Source: Clostridiaceae bacterium AF10-41 (GTDB lineage: Bacteria; Bacillota; Clostridia; Clostridiales; Clostridiaceae). Taken from it: DNA of 46,517 bases. The stretch lies in contig JAQCTH010000025.1 of the NCBI GenBank assembly GCA_027686065.1, forward strand, positions 1 through 46,517, in the 5' to 3' direction. The notes under the pieces are model-generated. The model worked only from the letters and a program-made list of their open reading frames with translations, made no database searches and was not told where the DNA came from. The stretch's first letter is position 1. Every line of letters begins with the position of its first letter. The position numbers were made by a program, and so were the translations under genes. Positions 18,329 through 27,016 of the stretch are shown piece by piece.

Positions 18329-19135
18329 ATGAATGATTCAAAAATTTCAGTTCTAATAGCTGATGATAACAAGGAATTTTGTAGTATCTTAAATGATTAT
18401 TTATTAAATCAAAGAGATATAGTGGTTACTGCTGTTGCTAAGGATGGAAGGGAAGCCTTAGCCCTTATAGAGGAGAAGCAACCAGATTTAGTGGTATTAG
18501 ATATAATTATGCCACATTTAGATGGTTTAGGAGTCTTGGAAAGACTTAATTCTATGAATTTAGAAAAAATGCCAAGAATAATAGTATTATCAGCAGTAGG
18601 TCAAGACAAAATTACTCAAAGAGCTATAACATTAGGTGCGGATTATTATGTTGTTAAGCCTTTTGATATGGATGTTTTTACTAAGAGAATAAGAGAAATG
18701 TTTAATGGGTCTTCTAATGAAGTGGTTAGAAAACCAACTACAGTAGTTGAAACAGAAGTTAGAAGTCAAAACAAAGGACCTATAGATTTAGAAACTGAAA
18801 TTACTAATATAATTCATGAAATAGGTGTTCCTGCACATATAAAGGGATATATGTATTTAAGGGAAGCAATAACCATGGTTGTTAATGATATGGAATTATT
18901 ATCAGCTGTAACTAAAGAATTATATCCATCAATAGCTAAAAAGTATAATACAACTGCGTCCAGAGTTGAGAGAGCAATAAGACATGCTATAGAAGTTGCT
19001 TGGGGTAGAGGTCAAGTTGATGCAATAAACAAGCTATTTGGTTATACTATCCATAACGAAAAGGGTAAGCCTACTAATTCTGAATTTATAGCAATTATAG
19101 CTGATAAACTAAGACTTAAGAATAAAGTATCTTAA
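18329..19135 (+). CDS. spo0A: Sporulation response regulator Spo0A
   Basis: Spo0A is the phosphorelay-controlled master regulator of sporulation and, in clostridia, of solvent or toxin genes. From ATG 18329 it has 268 residues, the usual length. The receiver has the acidic pair in IADDN, phosphoacceptor Asp58 in VVLDIIMPH and Lys110 in VVKPFD. The C-terminal Spo0A_C domain carries the recognition region [21 protein letters not shown] 18329 is chosen because GGGGGAGAAAAG precedes it; the in-frame ATG 18296 is 33 bases earlier and not supported. A hairpin terminator follows. Confidence 0.97.
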   Translation: MNDSKISVLIADDNKEFCSILNDYLLNQRDIVVTAVAKDGREALALIEEKQPDLVVLDIIMPHLDGLGVLERLNSMNLEKMPRIIVLSAVGQDKITQRAITLGADYYVVKPFDMDVFTKRIREMFNGSSNEVVRKPTTVVETEVRSQNKGPIDLETEITNIIHEIGVPAHIKGYMYLREAITMVVNDMELLSAVTKELYPSIAKKYNTTASRVERAIRHAIEVAWGRGQVDAINKLFGYTIHNEKGKPTNSEFIAIIADKLRLKNKVS

Positions 19136-19160
19136 TATTGGTGCTTAAACCATTATTTAA

Positions 19161-19206
19161 AAAACCTTTATTTATTGACGCTTTGTCAGTAAATAAAGGT
19201 TTTCTT
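19161..19206 (+). terminator. Rho-independent terminator after spo0A
   Basis: A 19-bp stem (19161-19179 with 19185-19203, one G-U pair) with a five-base loop, ending in TTTTCTTT. It could also stop the converging minus-strand small gene. Confidence 0.88.
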
Positions 19207-19254
19207 TAGGTTTGTTAAAATTAAAAAATATTTATAAATTTTGACTTTTTTAGA

Positions 19255-19434
19255 TTATGAATTAGGAGTAAAGGCTTTAATATTTCTTATTACTTCATCA
19301 AGTTTATTTTTAAATTGATCATTTGTATAAATACTTTGAGCAGTATATAAGCTTTCTGATAGTACTTCCAGATCACCTACTGCAACATTAGGGAGAGCAT
19401 CAGATAAGTATTTGAATATTTCTTTTTTTGACAA
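19255..19434 (-). CDS. Small hypothetical protein convergent with spo0A
   Basis: A 59-residue reading frame on the minus strand, starting at TTG (19432-19434) behind a perfect AGGAGGT (19439-19445) and ending TAA at 19255-19257. The predicted protein starts MSKKEIFKYLSDALPNV, is mostly helical (EVLSESLYTAQSIYTND; NKLDEVIRNIKAF) and has no membrane segment. It has no family I recognise. The strong ribosome site, coding-like composition and compact helices argue it is real. The shared terminator at 19161-19203 would end both it and spo0A. Alternatively it is a chance frame. Confidence 0.6.
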   Translation of the reverse strand: MSKKEIFKYLSDALPNVAVGDLEVLSESLYTAQSIYTNDQFKNKLDEVIRNIKAFTPNS

Positions 19435-19450
19435 GGGTACCTCCTAAATT

Positions 19451-19792
19451 GAAATATTTTGCGAAGCAAAATATTTCAGTTCACAGTGCACAATTCACAG
19501 TTCACAGTTTTTGAGATAAGGGAACAGGTAAAAGGGAACAGGAAACAGATTGTGATATAAATTGCAAAGCAAAATAGTGAATAGTGATGGAAAAAATCTT
19601 TATAGGATTTTGGAATAAAGAGTACTTAGTATAAAAACCTATCTACTGAAGCTTGCCCTAAAGTAGGTGTCTTTAATTTTTAATTAAAGTTTACACTTAG
19701 TACTTGATACCTGTTCTCTGTTACCTAAAAAAGTGGAAACAACTGTAAACTGTATCTTGTGAACTGTGCACTAGAAAATTGCTTCGCAATTT
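19451..19792. repeat. Non-coding palindromic repeat element
   Basis: The left end is a perfect 12-bp hairpin (19451-19462/19466-19477) and the right end a 7-bp hairpin (19776-19782/19786-19792). Their loops GCGAAGC and GCTTCGC are mutually complementary, so they look like the two ends of one element. Just inside them lie inverted copies of a GTGCACA-TTCACAG module (19485-19508 and 19741-19772). An AGGTAACAGGGAACAGG-type module also appears in both directions. Related pieces recur at 33323-33360 and 45300-45438. No ORF is evident. Confidence 0.65.
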
Positions 19793-20035
19793 ATTTATAT
19801 TCTTTTAAATATAGAAAAGTACCTTTTAAAATTATAGATTATAAATTACCTCATATAAATATAGTAGAGATTCAGAGAATGTTATAGTGGAAAATATTTT
19901 TGATATTAAATTTTGGTAATGGTAAAATAAAGTAATAAGTTTATTTTATTATTTCTTCCATTTAGATATAGGAAATCATCCACTTGGAGATAAAGATAAT
20001 TAAACTTATAGATATTTTATATTAAGGAGAAAGCT
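19793..20035. other. Intergenic region before nudF
   Basis: AT-rich and without a convincing gene. I see no clear promoter; AAGGAG at 20025-20030 is the nudF ribosome site. Confidence 0.5.
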
Positions 20036-20554
20036 ATGAATTTGAATGAAAAAATATTAAATGAAAGATTAATTCACAAAGGAAATTTTATAGATTTTAT
20101 AAATAAAGAGGTAGAATTGCCAAATGGGGTTAAAACTAACAGGGATATTATAAAACATCCAGGAGCAGCAGCAATTATAGCATTTTTAGATTGTGAAAAT
20201 ATAATTTTGGTAGAGCAGTTTAGATTGCCTTTAAATAAAATAATTTTAGAAATTCCAGCAGGAAAGCTTAATAAAAATGAAGAGCCTATGGAATGTGCAA
20301 AGAGAGAACTTACAGAAGAAACTGGATATATTGCAAAGGATATAGAATATTTAGGTTCTATTGCAACAGCTCCAGGATTTTGTGATGAAATTATATATTT
20401 GTATAAAGCTTATAACTTAACTTTGGGAGAAAAGAATGAAGATGAAGATGAATTTACAAATGTAAAGATTTATAATATAAAAGATGTTAAGGATATGATA
20501 AAAAGAGGCGAGATTATAGATGGTAAGACTATAAGTATATTTACTTTTTTATAA
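20036..20554 (+). CDS. nudF: Nudix hydrolase, ADP-ribose pyrophosphatase type
   Basis: A 172-residue Nudix protein; the NudF/YqkG group hydrolyses ADP-ribose to AMP and ribose-5-phosphate. The Nudix box is complete: G of AGKL, five residues, E, then AKRELTEETGY. The GSIATAPGFCDEIIYLYKAYNL segment and a VEQFRLPLNK segment are typical of the ADP-ribose subgroup. ATG 20036 follows AAGGAG. The same gene precedes spoIIM in Bacillus. Confidence 0.9.
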   Translation: MNLNEKILNERLIHKGNFIDFINKEVELPNGVKTNRDIIKHPGAAAIIAFLDCENIILVEQFRLPLNKIILEIPAGKLNKNEEPMECAKRELTEETGYIAKDIEYLGSIATAPGFCDEIIYLYKAYNLTLGEKNEDEDEFTNVKIYNIKDVKDMIKRGEIIDGKTISIFTFL

Positions 20555-20598
20555 AATTTAATATTATAAAAAATAATAGCGCTTTACTTTTAATTTTT

Positions 20599-20666
20599 AA
20601 GTGGACATATATAATGTTGTATTGCTTTAAGATAGTTAATACAACATTGTATATGTCCACTTTTCT
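20599..20666 (+). terminator. Long hairpin terminator after nudF
   Basis: A 25-base arm (20599-20623) pairs with 20638-20662 with one G-U pair; the loop is 14 bases and TTTTC follows. It insulates nudF from spoIIM. Confidence 0.85.
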
Positions 20667-20681
20667 ATTACTTTTTTATAA

Positions 20682-20698
20682 AAAAATATTTTACATAT
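20682..20698 (+). promoter_or_regulatory. 17-base motif shared with the spoIIIAA upstream region
   Basis: Identical to 1524-1540. CATATATT (20694-20701) matches the sigma-E -10 consensus CATAYANT well, but the -35 is unclear. Confidence 0.4.
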
Positions 20699-20767
20699 AT
20701 TCAATTATGAATAATAGAGGAATTTACAACATATTATGTTCTATAGCAACTATGGAGGAGGAATAAT

Positions 20768-21403
20768 ATGAATTTAATAGAACGAATAAATTCAAACTTC
20801 AGAGAAAATAGAATATTTTATTTACTAGTACTAACATTTTTCTTTGTAGGTATATTACTGGGTTCATATACCATAAAATATATGGATGGAGTAGATGCAA
20901 AAGACTTGGCAGATTACTTTACAGGATTCATTAAAAGTATAAATGTTCAAGAATTAAAAACTAATGAATTGCTAATAGGCATAATAAAAAATAATATAAT
21001 AATAATTTTACTTATAATAGCACTTGGTTTTACTGTTTTTGGGGCACCAATAATATTGATTATTGATTTAATAAAAGGCTTTACATTAGGATATACCTTT
21101 AGTTTTTTATTAACTACTTTCGAGGGAAAGGGAATTTGGATTGCTCTAGCATCAACAGTACCACAAAACATATTTTATATACCTTTTTTCATAGGAATAA
21201 GTATTATTTCTTTGGAGTCATCTTCAATAAAATTAAAAGGGAAATTCTTTAATGGGGTTGGAGGCAACAAACTTATTATAAATGGACTAGCAATGAAATT
21301 AGGTTTTTTTGTTTTATTATTCGCCATAGGGGTTTTAATCGAGTGCTATGTGAGCCCTGGGATAATAAAAATGGTAATTACTAAAGTTTATAAATTAACC
21401 TAA
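20768..21403 (+). CDS. spoIIM: Stage II sporulation protein M
   Basis: SpoIIM is a mother-cell membrane protein of the DMP peptidoglycan-remodelling complex (with SpoIID and SpoIIP) that drives engulfment. The 211-residue product has about five membrane spans (near residues 18-38, 75-100, 100-125, 132-150 and 177-197) and the family's FTLGYTFSF and STVPQNIFYIPFF regions. Bacillus SpoIIM is about 214 residues. ATG 20768 follows GGAGGAG. A motif shared with the spoIIIAA region lies 86 bases upstream. Confidence 0.93.
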   Translation: MNLIERINSNFRENRIFYLLVLTFFFVGILLGSYTIKYMDGVDAKDLADYFTGFIKSINVQELKTNELLIGIIKNNIIIILLIIALGFTVFGAPIILIIDLIKGFTLGYTFSFLLTTFEGKGIWIALASTVPQNIFYIPFFIGISIISLESSSIKLKGKFFNGVGGNKLIINGLAMKLGFFVLLFAIGVLIECYVSPGIIKMVITKVYKLT

Positions 21404-21437
21404 TCCAATGAGAATAAAGAAGGAATAAGAGTGTTTT

Positions 21438-21444
21438 TGTCGAA
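21438..21444 (+). promoter_or_regulatory. Candidate Spo0A box upstream of the xerD-like gene
   Basis: TGTCGAA is the core 0A box; it lies 30 bases before ATG 21474. A single 7-mer is weak evidence by itself. Confidence 0.3.
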
Positions 21445-21473
21445 TTAATAATGTATTAGGATAGGGGAGAATT

Positions 21474-22352
21474 ATGAAAGAAATTGTGAATAATTATAAG
21501 GAAGCTTTATTGAAAAGTCATAAAAGTGAAAACACTGTTTATGCTTATGTAACTGACGTTAACTTATACGTTAAATATTTAAATAGTAAGAATATGAGTA
21601 TTAATGAAACTGATAATGTATCGGTACTTGGTTATATACAACACTTACTTAGCCAAGGTAAATCTGAGAGATCTATAAATAGAATAGTTATAAGTCTTAG
21701 AAGTTTTTATAATTATTTAAAGGATCAAAAAGTTGTAAATGAGATTCCTAAAATATATTACAAGAATACATCTACAACTAAAAAGTTACCTGAAATATTG
21801 ACTATTGATGAGGTAGACAGAATAATTAAAATCGTCGATAAGGACTGTAATAAAGGAGTAAGGGATAATGCTTTATTAGAACTTATGTATGCTACAGGAA
21901 TGAAGGTTTCCGAGATAATAGGATTAAAGGTTTATGATATTAACTTAGAGTTAAACTTTGTAAAATGTCACGATAATAAAAATTATGAGAGACTTATTCC
22001 AATAGGAAGAAGTGCAATAGAAGCTTTAAAGGAATATTTAAAGATAAGAGATCAAGTTGCATGTGCAGGAGTTGAAAACTTATTTGTTAATCTAAATGGA
22101 AACCAATTAACGAGGCAAGGTGTATGGAGAATAGTAAAAGAGTATTCTCATAGAGCTGGAATTAAAAAAGAAGTTAATCTAAATACTTTTAGACATTCTT
22201 TTGCAGTACATTTATTACAAAATGGAGCTAATGTAAGAGCAGTTCAAAAACTTTTAGGAAATCAAGTACTAACTTATATGGACACATATTATGAAATAAT
22301 TAATAACGATAAGATAAATATTGTATATAAAAACTCCCATCCTAGAGCATAA
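21474..22352 (+). CDS. XerD-like tyrosine recombinase with altered catalytic residues
   Basis: A 292-residue protein with the XerC/D layout: an N-terminal SAM-like core-binding domain (residues 1-95) and a C-terminal catalytic domain. It takes the position of Bacillus xerD (ripX) between spoIIM and drm/deoB. Several catalytic positions are replaced. The first Arg of the TGLRVSE motif is Lys144 (ATGMKVSE). The His of HxxR is Asn237 (NTFR), with Arg240 kept. The His of LGH is Asn263 (LGN). Tyr272 aligns with the nucleophile. The active-site Lys of the beta hairpin is uncertain. It may have lost strand cleavage and act as a DNA-binding or structural relative, or another Xer does dif resolution. 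Starts at ATG 21474. Confidence 0.85.
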   Translation: MKEIVNNYKEALLKSHKSENTVYAYVTDVNLYVKYLNSKNMSINETDNVSVLGYIQHLLSQGKSERSINRIVISLRSFYNYLKDQKVVNEIPKIYYKNTSTTKKLPEILTIDEVDRIIKIVDKDCNKGVRDNALLELMYATGMKVSEIIGLKVYDINLELNFVKCHDNKNYERLIPIGRSAIEALKEYLKIRDQVACAGVENLFVNLNGNQLTRQGVWRIVKEYSHRAGIKKEVNLNTFRHSFAVHLLQNGANVRAVQKLLGNQVLTYMDTYYEIINNDKINIVYKNSHPRA

Positions 22353-22402
22353 TAATAGAGAATAGTTAATTCTAGGCTTTATATTTGAAAGGAGTAGGTA
22401 AA

Positions 22403-23572
22403 ATGAAAAGAGTAATATTAGTAGTAATGGATAGTCTAGGAGTAGGTGAATTGCCAGATGCAGATCTTTATGGAGATGTTGGAAGTCATACTCTAGACAA
22501 TACTTATAAAGCCTGTGGGGGATTAAAAATAGACAATCTTGAGAAATTAGGATTTGGTAATATAGAAGGGGTAAAATATTTAAATAAAGTTAATAGTTCA
22601 ATTGGAGCTTATGGTAAGCTTATGGAAAAATCAAGAGGTAAAGATACAGTAACTGGACACTGGGAAATTGCAGGGGTAATATTAGAAACTCCACTTAACA
22701 CTTACCCAAATGGTTTTTCAAAAGAAATAATTAACGAATTTTTAAATAAGGTGAATAAAAAGGATATTTTAGGAAACTGTGTTGCATCAGGTACAGAAAT
22801 TATAGAAAGACTTGGTGACGAGCATGTTAAAACAGGATATCCAATAGTTTACACTTCAGCAGATAGTGTGTTTCAAATTGCGGCTCATGAGGATGTAATT
22901 CCTTTAGAAGAACTATATAATATGTGTAGTATTGCAAGAGAAATGCTTGTTGGAGAAAATATAGTGGGTAGAGTAATTGCAAGACCTTTTATTGGATCAA
23001 ATGGGGAGTATAAAAGAACATCTAATAGAAGAGATTATGCTTTAGATCCATTTTCAAAGACAATGCTTGAATATTTATATGAAGATGGAAAAGAAGTTGC
23101 AGCAGTAGGCAAAATAGAAGATATATATAATAAAAAGGGTGTTACAAAGGCAGTTCACACTAAAAATAATATGGATGGAGTGGATGCTACCTTAAGATAT
23201 ATGGATGAGGTTAAAGAAGGACTTATATTTACTAATTTAGTTGACTTTGACATGTTATATGGACATAGGAATGATCCTAAGGGATATGGAAAAGCTATAG
23301 AAGAGTTTGATAATAGATTAGAAGAAATATATAGCAATATGTCAGATGAAGACATATTAATATTAACTGCAGATCATGGATGTGATCCAACAACAGAAAG
23401 TACAGATCATTCAAGAGAATATATTCCTCTATTAGTTTATGGAAAAAACATAAAACCTTGCAATATTGGAATAAGAAATAGTTTTACAGATATAGGTAAA
23501 ACAGTTTTAGATTATTTCAATATTGAAAATGATATAAATGGTGAAAGTTTCTTATCTAATATATTAAAATAG
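22403..23572 (+). CDS. deoB: Phosphopentomutase
   Basis: Interconverts (deoxy)ribose-1- and 5-phosphate, linking nucleoside phosphorolysis to central metabolism. The 389-residue alkaline-phosphatase-superfamily protein has the metal site VVMDSLGVGELPDA at its start, GKDTVTGHWEIAG (phospho-Thr region) and the C-terminal LTADHGCDPTTESTDHSREY. GGAG precedes ATG 22403; the upstream in-frame TTG 22385 is not supported. Sixteen bases separate it from pdp, so the two form a salvage operon, as in the Bacillus drm region. Confidence 0.96.
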   Translation: MKRVILVVMDSLGVGELPDADLYGDVGSHTLDNTYKACGGLKIDNLEKLGFGNIEGVKYLNKVNSSIGAYGKLMEKSRGKDTVTGHWEIAGVILETPLNTYPNGFSKEIINEFLNKVNKKDILGNCVASGTEIIERLGDEHVKTGYPIVYTSADSVFQIAAHEDVIPLEELYNMCSIAREMLVGENIVGRVIARPFIGSNGEYKRTSNRRDYALDPFSKTMLEYLYEDGKEVAAVGKIEDIYNKKGVTKAVHTKNNMDGVDATLRYMDEVKEGLIFTNLVDFDMLYGHRNDPKGYGKAIEEFDNRLEEIYSNMSDEDILILTADHGCDPTTESTDHSREYIPLLVYGKNIKPCNIGIRNSFTDIGKTVLDYFNIENDINGESFLSNILK

Positions 23573-23587
23573 GAGGATTACATCCTT

Positions 23588-24892
23588 ATGAGAATGTATG
23601 ATATTATATTAAAAAAAAGAAAAGGCTTAGAATTATCTAAAGAAGAAATAGATTTTTTTGTAAAGGGATTTACAAATGGAGAAGTGCCAGATTATCAGGC
23701 TTCAGCATTACTTATGTCAATATTTTTTAATAAGATGAATAAAAGAGAAACAGCTGACCTTACTATGGCTATGGTTAATTCAGGAGATAAAATTGATTTA
23801 TCTTCAATAAATGGAGTAAAGGTAGATAAACATTCTACTGGTGGTGTTGGAGATAAGACTAGTATTTGTTTAACACCTTTAGTTGCATCTCTTGGAGTTC
23901 CAGTTGCTAAGATGTCTGGCAGAGGCTTAGGCCATACAGGTGGAACTATTGATAAGTTAGAAGCTTTTGATGGATTTTCAGTTGAACTTTCTGAAGAAAC
24001 ATTTATAAATAATTCTAATACAATAGGAATAGCTTTAACTGGCCAAACAGGAAATATTGCTCCAGCAGATAAAAAAATATATGCACTTAGAGATGTCACA
24101 GCAACAGTAGATAATATGTCATTAATAGCATCAAGTATTATGAGTAAAAAAATTGCTTCAGGAGCAGATGCTATAGTTTTAGATGTAAAAGTTGGAGATG
24201 GAGCCTTTATGAAAACTCCAGAAGAGGCAAAGGCTTTAGCTAGAGAAATGGTAGACATAGGAACTTCCGTAGGAAGGAAAACAATAGGTGTAATTTCTGA
24301 TATGGATCAACCTTTAGGATATTCAATAGGAAATTCTCTTGAAGTTATAGAAGCTATAGAATTATTAAAAGGAAATGGACCTAAAGACTTAGTAGAGTTA
24401 ACACTAGCTTTAGGTAGCTATATGCTTGTTTGTGGAAATAAAGCAAGTAATTTTGAAGAAGGAAAAGCATTATTGTTAGAAAATATAAATAATGGTAAGG
24501 GATTAGAAAAGCTTAAAGAATTTGTTAAGGCTCAAGGTGGAGATGCAAGTTTTGTAGATGATACTAGTAAATTTCCTGAAGCAAAATATATAATTCCTGT
24601 AAAAGCTACTGAAAGTGGAGTAATCTCAAAAATAAATGCAGAAGCCTTTGGATTAATTGCAATGGAGCTTGGAGCAGGAAGAGAGACAAAAGAAAGCACA
24701 ATAGATTTATCTGTAGGTATAGTTTTAAACAAAAAAAGAAGTGAAGAAGTAGAAGAGGGGGATATACTAGCTTATATTCATAGTAATAATGAAGATAAAG
24801 CAGAAAAGGCAAAGAAAGATATACTAAATAATATTATTATATCTAAATCTTTAGATAAAGACATTCCTCTAATATATGATGTAGTACAATAA
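23588..24892 (+). CDS. pdp: Pyrimidine-nucleoside phosphorylase
   Basis: Cleaves uridine, thymidine or deoxyuridine with phosphate to base and (deoxy)ribose-1-phosphate, the substrate of DeoB next door. The 434-residue product carries the family signature [18 protein letters not shown] around residue 110, plus [12 protein letters not shown] and a C-terminal domain with [19 protein letters not shown] 23588 follows AGGAGG; another in-frame ATG is at 23594. A long hairpin terminator follows. Confidence 0.95.
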   Translation: MRMYDIILKKRKGLELSKEEIDFFVKGFTNGEVPDYQASALLMSIFFNKMNKRETADLTMAMVNSGDKIDLSSINGVKVDKHSTGGVGDKTSICLTPLVASLGVPVAKMSGRGLGHTGGTIDKLEAFDGFSVELSEETFINNSNTIGIALTGQTGNIAPADKKIYALRDVTATVDNMSLIASSIMSKKIASGADAIVLDVKVGDGAFMKTPEEAKALAREMVDIGTSVGRKTIGVISDMDQPLGYSIGNSLEVIEAIELLKGNGPKDLVELTLALGSYMLVCGNKASNFEEGKALLLENINNGKGLEKLKEFVKAQGGDASFVDDTSKFPEAKYIIPVKATESGVISKINAEAFGLIAMELGAGRETKESTIDLSVGIVLNKKRSEEVEEGDILAYIHSNNEDKAEKAKKDILNNIIISKSLDKDIPLIYDVVQ

Positions 24893-24952
24893 ATAAAAAC
24901 ATAAATATGATAAGAAGAAATTAGTTCTTTTTATCATATTTTTATTTTTATT
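24892..24952 (+). terminator. Long hairpin terminator after pdp
   Basis: 24892-24919 pairs with 24925-24952 with two mismatches in 28 positions. The right arm is itself T-rich. It separates deoB-pdp from dacF. Confidence 0.8.
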
Positions 24953-24983
24953 GGTAATAATAAGCTTGAAGGGAGGCAATATA

Positions 24984-26204
24984 ATGTACAAAAAAACTAT
25001 AAATAAAATTGTTGCAATTGTTTTAAGCTTATTATCCATAGCTGCAATTCCAGTTAAAGCAGATGTGGAACCATATGATACTTCAACAGAAACTTATGAA
25101 GAATGGACTATGGAGGTTTTTAGTGATGAAGGAATAACAGTAGATGCAAGGTCTGCATTACTAATAGAACCAACAAGCGGAAAAATCCTTTATGAAAAAA
25201 ATAGTGATGAAAAATTTGCACCAGCTTCTGTTACCAAAATAATGACTATGCTTTTAACTATGGAAGCTGTAGATAGCAACAGAATATCATTACAAGATAA
25301 AGTAACATGTAGTGAAAATGCAAAGAAAATGGGTGGAAGCACAATGCTTCTAGATACAGGTGAAGTAAGAACTGTCGAAGAACTTTTAAAAGGAGTTGCA
25401 ATTGCATCTGGAAATGATGCAGCAGTAGCCTTAGCTGAGTATCTAGGAGGTACAGAAGAAGCCTTTGTAGGAATGATGAATAAAAGAGCTCAAGAGTTAG
25501 GAATGGTCAATACAACTTTTAAAAATAGTAATGGATTGCCAATAGAAGGACATTTATCAACTGCAAAGGATATTTCAATTATGTCAATGGAGCTTTTAAA
25601 ACATCCGACAATTTTAAAATATTCAGGAATATATATGGAAACAATATCTGAAGGAAGAAAATCTCCAATAGAATTAGTTAACCATAACAAGCTTGTAAGA
25701 TTCTTTGAAGGTTGTGATGGATTAAAAACAGGGTATACTGAAGAAGCAAAATATTGTATTTCAGCTACTGCAAGTAGGAATGGTGTAAGAATGTTATCTG
25801 TTATTATGGGTGCACCAACATATAAAGTAAGAAATAGAGATGCAGGAATGTTATTAAATTACGGATTCTCTAAATTTGAGGGCAAAAAGATTTTTGCTAA
25901 AGATGAAGACGTAGAAAATATTTATTTAAGCAAGCAAACAGATAAATTCTTAATAGCAAAAGCAAAAGATGACTTAGTTGCAATTGTGCCAAAGGGAACA
26001 AATGCAGAATTAGAAAAGAAAATAGTAATAGATGAAGTTAAAAAAGAATATAAACAAGGTGAAATAGTAGGTAAGTGTGAAATTTATTTAGGAGAAGAAA
26101 AAATTGGAGAGATAGAGTTATATTCTGACAGAGATATTAAACTAGGTGGATTATTCGAAAACTTCAAGTTTAATATGAAGAATATGTTTAAAAAAGGAAT
26201 ATAG
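24984..26204 (+). CDS. dacF: D-alanyl-D-alanine carboxypeptidase DacF
   Basis: A penicillin-binding protein 5-type D,D-carboxypeptidase that trims the terminal D-Ala of peptidoglycan stems; DacF acts in the forespore in Bacillus. The 406-residue product has a signal peptide (residues 1-26, cleavage after VKA), the active-site SVTK (Ser82/Lys85), SGN at 143-145 and KTG in DGLKTGYTEEA. The C-terminal PBP5_C domain ends in a basic amphipathic tail (FKFNMKNMFKKG), likely a membrane anchor. GGGAGG precedes ATG 24984; the in-frame TTG 24951 is not supported. Confidence 0.93.
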   Translation: MYKKTINKIVAIVLSLLSIAAIPVKADVEPYDTSTETYEEWTMEVFSDEGITVDARSALLIEPTSGKILYEKNSDEKFAPASVTKIMTMLLTMEAVDSNRISLQDKVTCSENAKKMGGSTMLLDTGEVRTVEELLKGVAIASGNDAAVALAEYLGGTEEAFVGMMNKRAQELGMVNTTFKNSNGLPIEGHLSTAKDISIMSMELLKHPTILKYSGIYMETISEGRKSPIELVNHNKLVRFFEGCDGLKTGYTEEAKYCISATASRNGVRMLSVIMGAPTYKVRNRDAGMLLNYGFSKFEGKKIFAKDEDVENIYLSKQTDKFLIAKAKDDLVAIVPKGTNAELEKKIVIDEVKKEYKQGEIVGKCEIYLGEEKIGEIELYSDRDIKLGGLFENFKFNMKNMFKKGI

Positions 26205-26236
26205 TAAAAAGTAGTTATACCTTCAAATACATATAA

Positions 26237-26288
26237 AAATATTGGATATTAAGTATAGATGATACTTATATCCAATATTTTTATTTTT
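26237..26288 (+). terminator. Rho-independent terminator after dacF
   Basis: 26237-26256 pairs with 26262-26280 with one bulged T; TTTATTTTTT follows. Confidence 0.85.
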
Positions 26289-26300
26289 TATCCTTAATTA

Positions 26301-26330
26301 TTGTAAGAAATATGTTTAGTATATTATAAT
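26301..26330 (+). promoter_or_regulatory. Putative sigma-A promoter of the second Nudix gene
   Basis: TTGTAA (26301-26306), 18-base spacer, TATAAT (26325-26330), 62 bases before ATG 26393. Confidence 0.55.
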
Positions 26331-26392
26331 TTATCATATAAGAAATATAACTTCAAATAAATTTTAAGTTATAGTTTATAAGGAGAACTATC

Positions 26393-26908
26393 ATGGAATT
26401 ATGGGATATATACGATAAAAATAGGATTTTAACAGGTAGAACTATAGAAAGAGGAAATAAATTAAAACAAGACGATTTTCATCTTGTTGTTCATGTTTGT
26501 ATTTTTAATTCAAAGAATGAAATGCTTATTCAACAACGTCAACCATGGAAAGAAGGCTGGCCTAATATGTGGGATATAACTGTAGGTGGAAGTGCTTTAG
26601 CTGGAGAAAGTAGCATAGAAGCCGCTGAAAGAGAGACATCTGAAGAAATAGGATATAAAATTAATTTATCAAATGAAAGACCATTTTTCACGATAAATTT
26701 TGAAACTGGTTTTGATGATTATTATCTTGTTGAAAAGGAAATAGATATTGAAAGCTTAATACTACAATATGAAGAAGTTAAGGCAGTTAAATGGGCAAGT
26801 AGAGAAGAAGTTTTACAATTAATTAAAGAAGGAAAATTTATTAATTATTGGTTTGCTAATAACCTTTTTGATATGAGAAAAGAAAGAGGCTCTTTTAATA
26901 AAAATTAA
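26393..26908 (+). CDS. Nudix hydrolase, IPP-isomerase/YfcD-like subgroup
   Basis: A 171-residue Nudix protein. It begins MELWDIYDKNRILTG and has the complete box G-x5-E-x7-RETSEEIGY. The QQRQPWKEGWPNMWDITVGG segment is characteristic of the group that includes isopentenyl-diphosphate isomerase relatives and YfcD. The substrate cannot be read from sequence. ATG 26393 is preceded by AAGGAGAAC. It is monocistronic, with its own promoter, and not obviously linked to the sporulation genes around it. Confidence 0.85.
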   Translation: MELWDIYDKNRILTGRTIERGNKLKQDDFHLVVHVCIFNSKNEMLIQQRQPWKEGWPNMWDITVGGSALAGESSIEAAERETSEEIGYKINLSNERPFFTINFETGFDDYYLVEKEIDIESLILQYEEVKAVKWASREEVLQLIKEGKFINYWFANNLFDMRKERGSFNKN

Positions 26909-26945
26909 GTATCTTTTTTACTTAATGACAGTACTTTAAAAAAGG

Positions 26946-26974
26946 TTGTCCTTTATTATTAAAATTGATATTAT
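26946..26974 (+). promoter_or_regulatory. Putative sigma-A promoter of scpAB
   Basis: TTGTCC (26946-26951), 17-base spacer, TATTAT (26969-26974), about 43 bases before ATG 27017. Confidence 0.5.
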
Positions 26975-27016
26975 ATACTGGAAGGAATATAGAGTTATTA
27001 AAGGAAGCTGATATTT

